This document shows positions 32,026-41,440 of a DNA stretch of 64,000 bases, in pieces. Both the position numbers and the translations under genes were made by a program. How positions within the stretch are numbered: the first letter of the stretch is position 1; every line of letters starts with the position of its first letter. Source of the stretch: Metaphire vulgaris (Eukaryota; Annelida; Clitellata; Crassiclitellata; Megascolecidae); the NCBI GenBank assembly GCA_018105865.1, contig CM030851.1:5349828-5413827 (forward strand), read 5' to 3'. The notes below the pieces were generated by a model. The model saw only the letters and a list, made by a program, of their open reading frames with translations. It was not told where the DNA came from and did no database searches.

Positions 32026-35000
32026 TATGAAAGTTGACTGTGTCCATTCTTCTGGCCATGTTCCTGTTTTCCACGTTTCTGTGCAGATCTCATGAAGTCT
32101 TTTCAGTGTCATTTCCCCGCTGTATCTTAGTAGCTCAATTGCTATTTCGTCTGGTCCTGCTGCTTTTCGGTTTGACAATTTCAGTATAGCGTGACTTACC
32201 TCATCCTTCAGTGGTGGTGGTTCCTTTTCCATGACCTTAATGTTGATGTCTTCTTCTTCCATGTCGTTGTATAAATCTCCACAGTATTCTTTCCATCTTT
32301 GACTTACTTTTTCTGGTTCGGTGATCTTCTTGCCGTTGCCATCTTTAATGGCCATGGTGTAGGGTCTAAATGGTTTTGTGAGTTTCTTCACTGTCTGGTA
32401 CACTGGTCTACTCTTGCCTTTTCTCATATTTTCTTCTAGCTCACAGCACAGCAATTTTAATTCTGTTTGTTTGTCTCTTCATAGCATATTTTGTGCCTTG
32501 CTTTTGAGTGTCTTATATTCTTCTGGGGATTTCGTTTTTGCTTGGTGTTTCTCTTCTATTATTTCAAATGTGTCATTTGAGATCCAGTTCTTGTGCTTGT
32601 TTTTGTTATTTGGTAGACTTCTTTTGCTGCATTCAGTGTAGCCTCTTTCAGCTGTTGCCATAGTTCGTCTGGTGTGTTTGGCGTGCTGATACTTTTAAGC
32701 TCTTCAAACTTATTAGTGATTTTGAGTTGATAATGCTCTTGGAAATGCTTATGTTTGAGTTTTTCAAGGTCCAGTTGTAATGGTTTCACAATTCGTTTTT
32801 TCTTGAATCTAAGTTTCGTAGATAGCGTCACTAAGTTGTGATCTGAGTCGCAGTCTGCTGAAAGGCTTGTGTGTGAGTTATTGATTGCTTGTTTCCATTG
32901 TTTATTGATCAGAATGTAATCAATCTGTGTTCTTGTATTTCCATCTGGGATTCTCCATGTGTATCTGTGCCTATTGTGTAGTCGAAATAGGGTGTTGGCA
33001 ATCACAAGATTGTGTTCCATACAGAAGTCTATTAACCCGTTCCCGGGGGAATTAATTTTTTCAAGTCGTCCCCAATCGGGGTAATTAATTTGGGGGAAAG
33101 GCGTTCATGTGAAAATGTGAACATACAAGTTTTAAACTTACTATATTTCAGGCTATATAGAAGCTAGAAAGATGCGGTTTGCATCGTTGTTTAGCATTCT
33201 TATTGCTCTTTCGAACCATCTGTGCCAAAGAAGGAAATTTTGGGGTAGGGTCCACCCTACAGCCCAAAATAGGACCCCTCCCCAACATTTTGGTCAAATT
33301 TTGTTCAAAGCCCCATAGCAAAACTTTTTCCGCGGTAACCCCCAAAATGTGAGTGAGAAAGTTGTAAAAGGGTGTAATTGGAACAGAATAGTGCAAAAAT
33401 TTTGAAGATTGGACAAAATTTGGGGTAGTTATGATTTTTCAAACCCTACTACTCATTGCTCGAAGAAATGGCAATTTTGCGAACAGATTTTCAATCTGAA
33501 AAACCGAACTCAGTATATTTCAGGCTATATAGAAGCTAAAAAGATGCGGTTTGCACTGTTGTTTAGCATTTTTATTGCTCTTTCGAACCATCTGTGCCAA
33601 AAAAGAAAATTTTGGGGGTAGGGTCCACTCTACAACCGAAAATCAGACCCCCCCAAAAATTTCAAAGCGCAATAGCAAAAATTTGTCAGCGGTGACCCCC
33701 CAACTGTGAGCGAGAAAGTTTTAGGGCAGTGCAATTGGAACATAATAGTGGAAACGTTTTGAAGATTGGGTCAAAATTGGCGGAGTTATGATTTTTCAAA
33801 CCCCAGACTTGAGTCTTTTTCGAGGCATTTCAATGCAAAATCCCAGCATTTGGACGATCAACAGCAAGTTTTCTTGCTTATATAGTCAACAACAGTGAAG
33901 AAAGTGCTGCTATCTATGGAATGGATAGTAACTAAATCGAATAGTTACTTCGGGGTGGTTTAAAACTTCAATGTCCGGGGTACACACACGCTTATGTGGC
34001 GCGCCGCCTATAAACATTCGCCGTTTGGATATGATTTTCGGGCGCCGTTTATAGACGGCGTTATCCGGGAACGGGTTAAAGTTTGTCCTCTTTCATTTCT
34101 TGTTCCATGTCCGAATTTTCCCACAACGGCATTTTCTATTGCATTTTCTCCAACTTTAGCGTTAAAGTTACCTGTTATCAGTATAAGGTTTTGCTTAGGG
34201 GTCTCCATGAGTATTTGTTCTACTTCTTTATAGGATTGTTCTAATTCTTCACCTGGTTTGTTTGCCTTTGGTGCATAGCATTGGAGTACAGTTACATTTC
34301 TTGGTTTTGAGGAGAACATGGCAGAAATTACTCTGCTACTTGTTGGGTTATAGGATATTAAAGATGAGGCTATGTTCTTGTGAACCCATTGGCAACTCCA
34401 TGGTGTTCACGTATTTGAGTTCCTGAGTACAACATTGTATGTCCATCCAGGGTTATGAAGTGGCCTGTGCCTGTCAATTTGGTCTCTGAAATTCCGCATA
34501 CCTTGATATCCAATCTCTCCGTTTCCTTGCTTAGTGTTGACATTTTACCGAGAGGGTTAAGACCCCTCACATTCCATCCACCTATCTTTATGTTTTGTCT
34601 GATGTTCCATTTCTGCGTGGTTAGAGAGTCAGTAGTATACTTTTTGACGCCCACCATGTCTCTCACAGTGTATGCTGCGGACCTTTTTACCCTGGGCGAC
34701 ATCCGAGCCAGTATAGTACTTTTTATCATTTTACCCATTCCTGTTCTGTGGGGATAGTAGAACCAGCTGAGCACCCCAATCTCCTGCTGTCTCCACAGTC
34801 GTCTTGCCATTGTACCAGGTTGCACCCAGTTTGCGCCATGTCATGTGTCTCGTCTTGTGTCATTGGGTACATCTAGGTTCCTCTTCTGCTGCAGATGAAT
34901 GAACCGTGCTGCTGCCCACGGTGCTTGCCGTTCACGCTGGCCATCCATTTCAGGGTTCCTGCTGAGCTTGTCCACCTCGCCTCAGCAGGCAATCCCTTAC

Positions 35001-35085
35001 TTGGATGTTCACTCCTCTACCATGCTGAGGTGCGAGTCAGTCTTTGGAGGAGCAACCCACCTTGCCAATAGCTATTTCAAGAAAG
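32026..35085 (-). pseudogene. RTE-like LINE, 5' half, 3'-truncated, holding a piggyBac-like element
   Basis: From the 5' end at about 35080: a GC-rich leader (shared with 53456-53600), then IKIGGWNVRGLNPLGKMSTL, ISETKLTGTGHF and YSGTQIREHHG (endonuclease), VTVLQCYAPKANKPGEE, ITGNFNAKVG, RNERGQTL|IDFCMEHNLVIAN (| marks the TTAA insertion), SDHNLVTLSTKLRF, and the RT start NRKAAGPDEIAIELLRYSGE to WPEEWTQSTF. Several frames are long and open. It is cut at about 32025 before the reverse transcriptase palm. Confidence 0.88.
33036..34075 (+). mobile_element. piggyBac-like non-autonomous element (two units)
   Basis: TTAA at 33032-33035 and 34076-34079 border ends CCCGTTCCCGGGGGAATTAA and, inverted, CCCGTTCCCGGATAACG. 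Removing the element plus one TTAA restores the LINE endonuclease frame exactly. Two tandem units start TATTTCAGGCTATATAGAAG at about 33146 and 33515 (about 369 bp apart). No transposase inside. Confidence 0.9.
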
Positions 35086-35165
35086 GTTAAGTGCATAAGA
35101 ATAAGCAGCTACCACTCCACTACTTTCCAAAGCACTATATAAATTTACGAGATTTTACTTACTAA

Positions 35166-35554
35166 CTTAGACAATCACAATTTTCTTTCAAATTCTCTTT
35201 GGTAATTTATATGTAAACAAAGTTTCCCTCCACTGTCGACTGGGTAGGTAAAACCCCATTTAACATGGGTGTTATATGCGTGTAAAAACAGTAAATTTTA
35301 AATTATGTATGTTTATATATAAAAAAATTCTATGTACATGAAATTTATTCCTATGTATAATATGCACCCACACTTTGTACCAATTTTTGAAGGGTAAAGG
35401 TGTGTCTTATATGCAAGACAATATGGTGTTTGATAAATGTGCAAGTGTTTAAACATACAAACAAGCATTGCAATTCAAGAAGCTCAATTGATTCACATAA
35501 ATATATCATTTAATGATATAACTAAGCACTGTAAAGGTATCTTTTCAAACTAAC
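35166..35554. other. Intron with possible decayed TA-type MITE
   Basis: TTATATGCGTGTAAAAACAG followed by TA at 35274-35295 and CTTATATGCAAGACAATATG at 35413 look like decayed inverted ends, but no clean pair could be fixed. No coding content before the KDM2 exon. Confidence 0.4.
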
Positions 35555-35843
35555 CTTTGCATCTGATAGGAGCAAATCAGGATTTATTATATCTTTTGGA
35601 AGATGCCTTTTCTGCTGAGGTAGACTTTCTAACCAGTGTACAATAGTCTTCAAACCTTCAAGTTCATAAGGAGTCAGATTCACCCAAGCATCTGATACTT
35701 TATTCAAAGATACAAGATTGGTTTCATCTGCAATCCGAGTTAAATCTTTTGTGGAGGATGTCCAACTGGAGGTGGAAATCCGGGGCTGCTCAATTTCAGA
35801 GAGGCACTCATCATTTCCAGTGCATTCAGAGCCTGCTGATTTG
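35555..35843 (-). CDS. Kdm2: KDM2 exon: linker with conserved LTPYELEGL block
   Basis: The reading WVNLTPYELEGLKTIVHWLE, followed by SLPQQKRHLP and LLLSDAK, matches the KDM2 block between JmjC and CXXC (family form LTxFELEGLxxLVxKLESLP). The donor GCAAAG/GTTAGT is good. The acceptor GGTGTAG/C was chosen because the frame closes just upstream and the single leading base matches the previous exon's phase; its pyrimidine tract is poor. A shorter exon from a nearby AG would lose only low-complexity Ser-rich sequence. Confidence 0.87.
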
Positions 35844-35845
35844 CT

Positions 35846-36308
35846 ACACCTTCAATTTCACATATTTGAAATAATGCTAATGCAAATCAATCATATAATA
35901 TTAACATATTATCTAGGCTGTGCTTTAGCCAGGAATGTTTTATGTAATGTTACACAGCTTATGTCATCCAATATTATTAGCATTCTCTACCAGGGGTGGT
36001 CAAACCAATAAAAGGTGGGATCCGCAAATGACAATTTTCAATAGCTTGGGAGCCACAATTAGACAAGAAAACGAGGCAGTGTGATCCAATTCTTTGCAAA
36101 TTTAATTAAATCTCTTCTGCAATCTTTATGGGACCTATGATAAAATTGGCAAACAGGCAATATTATTACTGTTATGTGACAATTGTTAAGCAAAAAGTGC
36201 ATAAAAAGACTCCCTCTTGATGATGCTAAAATTCTACAGGAGGATCCGAAGAAACTGTACAATTAGTCTGTGGACTGGCAGATGCTTTTTAATACAGAAA
36301 AATGTTCT
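35846..36308. other. Intron with a single hAT-like end
   Basis: CAGGGGTGGTCAAACC at 35993 looks like a hAT left end, but no partner was found before or after the piggyBac-like insertion. The rest is AT-rich without a recognised feature. Confidence 0.4.
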
Positions 36309-36312
36309 TTAA

Positions 36313-37346
36313 CCTTTTAAAGGGGGAATTAAATTTTTAAAGTCATCCCCCGATGGAGGAATTAATTTTTGGAAAAGACGTTCGTATGAAAACGTGAACA
36401 TATACGTTATAAACTTACTATATTTCAGGCTATATAGAAGCTAGAAAGATGCGGTTTGCACCGTTGTTGAGCATTTTTATTGCTCTTTCTATCCATCAGT
36501 GCCAAAAGAAATAAGTTGGGGTAGGGACCACTCTACACCCCAAAATCGGACCCCTCCCCAACATTTTGTTCAAATTTTGATCAAAGGTCAATAGCAAAAC
36601 GTCTTCAGCGGTAAATCCCCAAATGTGAGCGATAGAGTTCTAGAGGAGTGTAATTGGAACAGAATGGTGCAAAAATTTTGAAGATCGGACCATATTTGGG
36701 GTAGTTATGAAGTTTCATACCCAAGAGACAATTGCTGACTGAAATGACAATTACGCGAACGGATTTTCAATGTGAAAAACCGAACAACTCAGTATATTTC
36801 AGGCTATATAGAAGCTAGAAAGATGCGGTTTGCACCATTGTTGAGCATTTTTATTGGTCTTTCGAACCATCCATGCAAAAAAAATATTGGGGGGGGTAGG
36901 GTCCACTCTATACCCCAAAATCGGACCATCTCCGACAAAAAATTTTCAAAGCTCAATAAAAAAAATTTTCAGTGGCGACCCCCAACTGTGAGCGGGAAAG
37001 TTGTAGGGATGTGTAATTGGAACAGAATAGTGCAAAAATTTGAAGATCGGACCATATTTGGCGTAGTTATGGCCTTTCTAGCCTCGGCTGAAGATTTTTC
37101 CTATACATTTTCCAGCCTTGGTTATTACACAGCCAATATCTCTTGCATATATAGTCAGCATTATCAAAAACGGTGCTGCCGCCTATCGAATGGATGTGAG
37201 CTAAATCGGTTGCCACGTTGGAATTTTGAAAATCGTGCAGGTCTGCAGTACACAGTCGCTTATATAGCGCACCGTTTATAGACAGCTAACGCCGTTTGGT
37301 TATGGTTTTCCGCCGCCACCTTTAAACGGCTAACCCTTGGAAAAGG
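36313..37346 (+). mobile_element. piggyBac-like non-autonomous element (two units)
   Basis: TTAA borders lie at 36309-36312 and 37347-37350; ends are CCTTTTAAAGGGGGAATTAA and, inverted, CCTTTTCCAAGGGTTAGCC. Two units begin TATTTCAGGCTATATAGAAG at about 36421 and 36796. The inside matches the copies at 33036 and 40057. No transposase inside. Confidence 0.85.
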
Positions 37347-37904
37347 TTAATGCATGTTGGAAAATCTAGACTGTCTTATAATAGCCTTAATCTGCTCTAG
37401 TACCAGCACCTTCATATTTTTGGCGGTCAGCATTTAATCCCGATATGATAATGCCGTCATGCTTGTAAACCCTTGTTTATCACACTCTGTGGCACTTAAA
37501 CCGGTTACAATTTGAAAACATCAAAAGGGTTTTAATCCCGATATGATAATGCCAAAAACATAGTCAAAGGCTAGCATTGTATTTAGATAATTAGAACTTG
37601 TTTATCACACTCTGTGTGCTTTTATGATAATAGCAGAAAGAAAGTGGTTACAATTTGAAAACATCAAAAGGGTTGTATACTTAAGCCAGCTTAAACTTAG
37701 CTCCAGCTCCTAAGATCATCCGGGCAGAGGTGTTAAGAACCATCTGCACTTGAGCTGCCCCCCAGAGAATCATCCGTCCCTAGTTATTCATAATAAAGGA
37801 ATGTGATTCATGGTACAATCATATAAAGCATCATGCGCTAGCAGGAATAGCAAAGCTTTGTACAATAGTTACAAAAATGGACTGACTGCGTTCTGAAGCA
37901 ACGT

Positions 37905-39359
37905 TTGGGTGGAGCTTTGATCCTGAAAGCGAGGTCAAGCCGGGTGACGCCGGTGTCAGAGGAAAAATTTGCAGGAAAGCAAACTGTTATTTTGCGCAAT
38001 TTCGAATATATTAAGCATAGGGACAATAAAAATGGCACAGTGGCTTGGCGTTGTCGCCATTACCAAACGTTAGCATGCATAGCTCGGCTACTGACGAAGG
38101 ATGGTTGCGTCATCACAACAACAGACCCTGAACATACTCACGAAGGAAACAACAATGAAAGCCTGGCGAGACAAGCGATGGGAAACATGAAAGCGAAAAT
38201 GGCTGACATTGGCGTAACACCAAGTGCAGCTAGGGCGTCTGGTTCTGTGGAGTTGCATGATGGTGTACTACACTCGCTTCCAAAATGTTCGTTGATGTCA
38301 AGAACTCTTCAACGAGAACGAGAAAAGCATTGCCATGCTCTGGCTTCCACCGGCGTTCCTCTTCCTCCCATCCCTGAAAGCGTACACTTCGAGATACCTG
38401 CGCAATACAGCAATATGGTACTATACGATTCAGGGGCAAGTGACAATCGTTTGCTTATCATCGGATGCCTGCAGCTTTTGGATGGTCTGGCACGCGCAGA
38501 AATTTGGATCGCAGACGGAACATTCAAATTTGTACCAAATATTTTCTTTCAACTCTATACAGTTCATTTCAGTTATGGCGAAGGTGTTACCCCTGTTGGT
38601 GTATATTGTCTTTTAACAAACAAGACGGGTCTAACTTACACACGCCTACTACAAGCACTCAACGGAATGATTCCAGCGGTTTCGCCAAAAAAAATTCTTC
38701 TAGACTTTGAACGAGCCGCCATCAATGCATTTAGCACAGCTTTTCCACAAGCAACTGTTTCCGGTTGCTACTTTCATCTGTGCCAGAGTGTCATCCGAAA
38801 GGTAAACGAAGTCAGCCTGAAAAGGGAATATGAAACCACGGATAGTGTTCGTGAATACATTTGCTGTCTTCCAGCTTTGGCATTTGTCCCTCCTGCTGAT
38901 GTTTCAGAAGCTTTCGACATTATAGCTGAAACTATGCCGAACGTGGACCGTCTTGCTGAACTGACTACATTCTTTGAGGAGACTTATGTTCGTGGTCGTC
39001 ATTTGAGAGGTCGAGGTGACAATTTTGTGCCACCTTTATTTCCAATTGCTATGTGGAATCAACATACAACGGGAACCGCCGGCTTAATGAGTACTACGAA
39101 CGCGGTAGAGGGTTGGCACCATTCGCTGCAGTCTCTCTTCACTTGTCACCATCCGACTTTATGGACTTTCTTAGCGGGGGTTAAAAAGGACATGCAACAA
39201 CAGAAAACTACCTTCCTTCAAGGTACTACAGGAGTCACAAACATCCCAAAGCGAAAATACAGAAATTTAAACGACCGAGTCGTACGCGCTGTTGGCGCTT
39301 ACGGGCGGGCAGAAATTTTAGTGTATTTGAAGTCAATTGCACACCTTTCGCATTCATGA
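37905..39359 (+). CDS. FLYWCH-MULE transposase, uninterrupted frame of 484 codons
   Basis: The frame carries an N-terminal FLYWCH zinc finger (about residues 19-80; Cys50 in AWRC, Cys58, His77 and His79) followed by a MULE-type catalytic domain: IADGTF with Asp204, LLDFERAAINAF with Asp267, the GCYFHLCQ C/H motif (residues 288-291) and TNAVEGWHHSL with Glu402. These are the expected DDE and C2H positions of Mutator-like transposases, which cut and paste DNA in the nucleus. No ATG opens the frame: position 37905 is TTG and the first in-frame ATG is codon 92, inside neither domain start, so an upstream exon or a lost start codon is likely. AATAAA-type signals lie near 39530. It is on the strand opposite to KDM2. 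Confidence 0.88.
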   Translation: MGGALILKARSSRVTPVSEEKFAGKQTVILRNFEYIKHRDNKNGTVAWRCRHYQTLACIARLLTKDGCVITTTDPEHTHEGNNNESLARQAMGNMKAKMADIGVTPSAARASGSVELHDGVLHSLPKCSLMSRTLQREREKHCHALASTGVPLPPIPESVHFEIPAQYSNMVLYDSGASDNRLLIIGCLQLLDGLARAEIWIADGTFKFVPNIFFQLYTVHFSYGEGVTPVGVYCLLTNKTGLTYTRLLQALNGMIPAVSPKKILLDFERAAINAFSTAFPQATVSGCYFHLCQSVIRKVNEVSLKREYETTDSVREYICCLPALAFVPPADVSEAFDIIAETMPNVDRLAELTTFFEETYVRGRHLRGRGDNFVPPLFPIAMWNQHTTGTAGLMSTTNAVEGWHHSLQSLFTCHHPTLWTFLAGVKKDMQQQKTTFLQGTTGVTNIPKRKYRNLNDRVVRAVGAYGRAEILVYLKSIAHLSHS

Positions 39360-39587
39360 CAATTTCTACCTGTTTCTTAGGACACATTGTTGGCGTGGAG
39401 TAACTTCAGTATTTTACTTTTTACCATTTTTTGTTTTTTTTCTGTACCCATCTATTGCTATAATCGATTATTTCAAACGTTCTTAGCAATTTTCAAATTA
39501 TGGTATGGTTATCAAAATATGAGTATGGTTAATAAAACATTTCAACTGTAGGTGTTTGAAACGTGTTGAAGTGGCGCGGGCTTAATT

Positions 39588-39900
39588 CAGGGGCGTTCCC
39601 ATTAGCCATGAATTTGATTTGGGTGGGTATAAATTCTGGGGGCATAAATCTTACCTAGTCATTGATGTATGACCATGGCATGGAGAAACAACCAAAAAAA
39701 CTGGTCTCATGCTGCCCATGGCTCATGGAAAAAAACGCTGCCCCAATCTCCCTTCTAAAATGCGGTGACTAGCAAAAAGGAAAGGTCATCGCCGCTCAAT
39801 TTGCTGCCCCCTTCTGTGTGCCACCCATGGCTCGAGCCATTATAGCCATATAGGACGCTACGCTACTGCCTATATACCAACTTCCGTCGGTACGCCTCTG
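39588..39900. mobile_element. hAT MITE, 313 bp
   Basis: Ends CAGGGGCGTTCCCA and, inverted, CAGAGGCGTACCGACG are flanked by GCTTAATT and GTTTAAGT (6 of 8 bases match; the site is itself repetitive). It splits the right repeat zone of the MULE. The inside shares ACCCATGGCTCGAGCCATTA with 48335-48355 and a GACTAGCAAAAAGGAAAGGT motif. Confidence 0.75.
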
Positions 39901-40056
39901 GTTTAAGTGGCGCGGGTTTAAGTGACGCGAGTTTATCTGATGCGGGTTTAATTGACGCCTGTCTTATCATAACGGGTTTAAGTGACGCGGGTTTATCTGA
40001 CGCGGGTTTAATTGACGCCTGTCTTATCACAACGGGTTTAAGTGACGCGGGTTTAA
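39901..40056. repeat. Minisatellite of GTTTAAGTGACGCGG monomers
   Basis: About ten monomers of 12-15 bp, organised as two similar blocks of about 62 bp that include CCTGTCTTATCAYAACGGG. It forms the right terminal zone of the MULE and continues beyond the piggyBac-like insertion at 41094. Confidence 0.85.
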
Positions 40057-41093
40057 CCCGTCAAAGGGGGAATTAATTTTTACAAGACGTTACCAATTTT
40101 GGTAACTAATTTTGGGGGAAAGCGTTTGTTTGAACTGTGAACATGTACTTTTTAAACTTACTATATTTCAGGCTATATAGAAGCTACAAAGATGTGGTTT
40201 GCATCATTGTTTAGCATTTTTATTGTACTTACCATCCATCCGTGCCAAAAAAGAAATTTCGGGGGTTGGGTCCACCCTACAGACCAAAATATGACCCCCT
40301 CCCAAAAATATGTTCAAAGGTCAATAAAATTTTTTTTTCAGCGGTGACCCCTCTAGGTTCAGCAGCAAAGTTATAGGTGGGTGTCTTTGGAACAGATTAG
40401 TTCAAAAATTTTGAAGATGGGACCCAATTTGGGGGAGTTATGGTGTTTCTATACCAGGCACACGTTGCTCGGAGAAGTGAAATTTTTTTGCGAGAATCTT
40501 GAAATCTGAAACACCTTACCTTGCAGGCTATATAGAAGCCACAAAGACGTGGTTTGCATCATTGTTTAGCATTTTTATTGTACTTACCATCCATCCATGC
40601 CAAAAAGAAATTTCGGGGGTTGGGTCCACCCTACAGGACCAAAATATGACCACCTCCCAAAAAATACGTTCAAAGGTCAATAAAAAATTTTTTTCAGCGG
40701 TGACCCCCGTAGGTTCAGCGGCAAAGTTGTAGGTGGGTGTCTTTGGAACAGATTAGTTTAAAAATTTTGAAGATGGGACCCAATTTGGGGGAGTTATGGT
40801 GTTTCTACACCAGGCACCCGTTGCTCAGAGAAGTGAAATTTTTTGCGAGAATCTTGAAATCTGCAGGCTATATAGAAGCTACAAAGATGTGGTTTGCATC
40901 ATTGTTTAGCATTATTATTGTACTTACCATCCATCCGTGCCAAAAAGGAAATCAAATCAAATTAAGAAAACGTTTTAAAACGGCGAACACCGTGGTGGAA
41001 GAGCAAAACAGTTGCACGACGTTTTAAAACGTCGAACCCTGTTCGCATATGATTTCCGGGCGACGTTTTAAGACGTCGAACCCCTGTAACGGG
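40057..41093 (+). mobile_element. piggyBac-like non-autonomous element (three units)
   Basis: TTAA borders lie at 40053-40056 and 41094-41097; ends are CCCGTCAAAGGGGGAATTAA and, inverted, CCCGTTACAGGGGTTCG. CAGGCTATATAGAAGC marks three units at about 40168, 40526 and 40863. It inserted in the minisatellite terminus of the MULE. Confidence 0.88.
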
Positions 41094-41171
41094 TTAAGTG
41101 ATGCGGGTTTAAGTGACAGTAAATCATTTTTGGCATTTCCTTTAGAAATATACATCATCATTATTGGTTCC

Positions 41172-41440
41172 TATATACTTATTTTCAAATTTATTTTCAA
41201 ATATTTTGCCTAATTTTAACTACAGATTTATAAACAAGAGTAATCTACATATATACACAAGTGAATGAATACTAAATCTAATCTAATCTAATCTAATCTA
41301 ATTTATCTTCATATATACTTATTTTCAAATTTATTTTCAAATATTTTGCCTAATTTTAATTACAGACTTATAAACAAGAGTAATCTACATATATATACAA
41401 GTGAATGAATACAAAATCTAATCTAATCTAATCTTAAACT
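41172..41440. repeat. Tandem duplication (140 bp) with (AATCT)n ends
   Basis: TATATACTTATTTTCAAATT and following bases through (AATCT)n occur at 41172 and again at 41312. The (AATCT)n is the reverse complement of the (AGATT)n tail of the adjacent LINE; a related piece lies at 44775-44815. Confidence 0.85.

Larger units (their letters stand above)
37425..41115 (+). mobile_element. Mutator-like element with tandem-repeat inverted termini
   Basis: An uninterrupted MULE transposase frame is flanked by related repeat zones in opposite orientation. Left (37428-37680): TTTAATCCCGATATGATAAT occurs twice. Right (39560-40056 and 41094-41112): a minisatellite of GTTTAAGTGACGCGG monomers whose reverse complement reads TTAAACCCGTTATGATAAGA. 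The right zone is split by a hAT MITE and a piggyBac-like element. Exact ends and a 9-bp target duplication could not be fixed. Confidence 0.65.

Noticed and set aside
37680..37800. tRNA or structured RNA between the left MULE repeats and its ORF
   Set aside because: Some GC-rich stems can be drawn, but there is no A/B box pair and no cloverleaf I could support.
39901..40056. CRISPR-like regular repeats
   Set aside because: Monomers are degenerate, contiguous and without unique spacers; they form a minisatellite at a MULE terminus in an animal genome.
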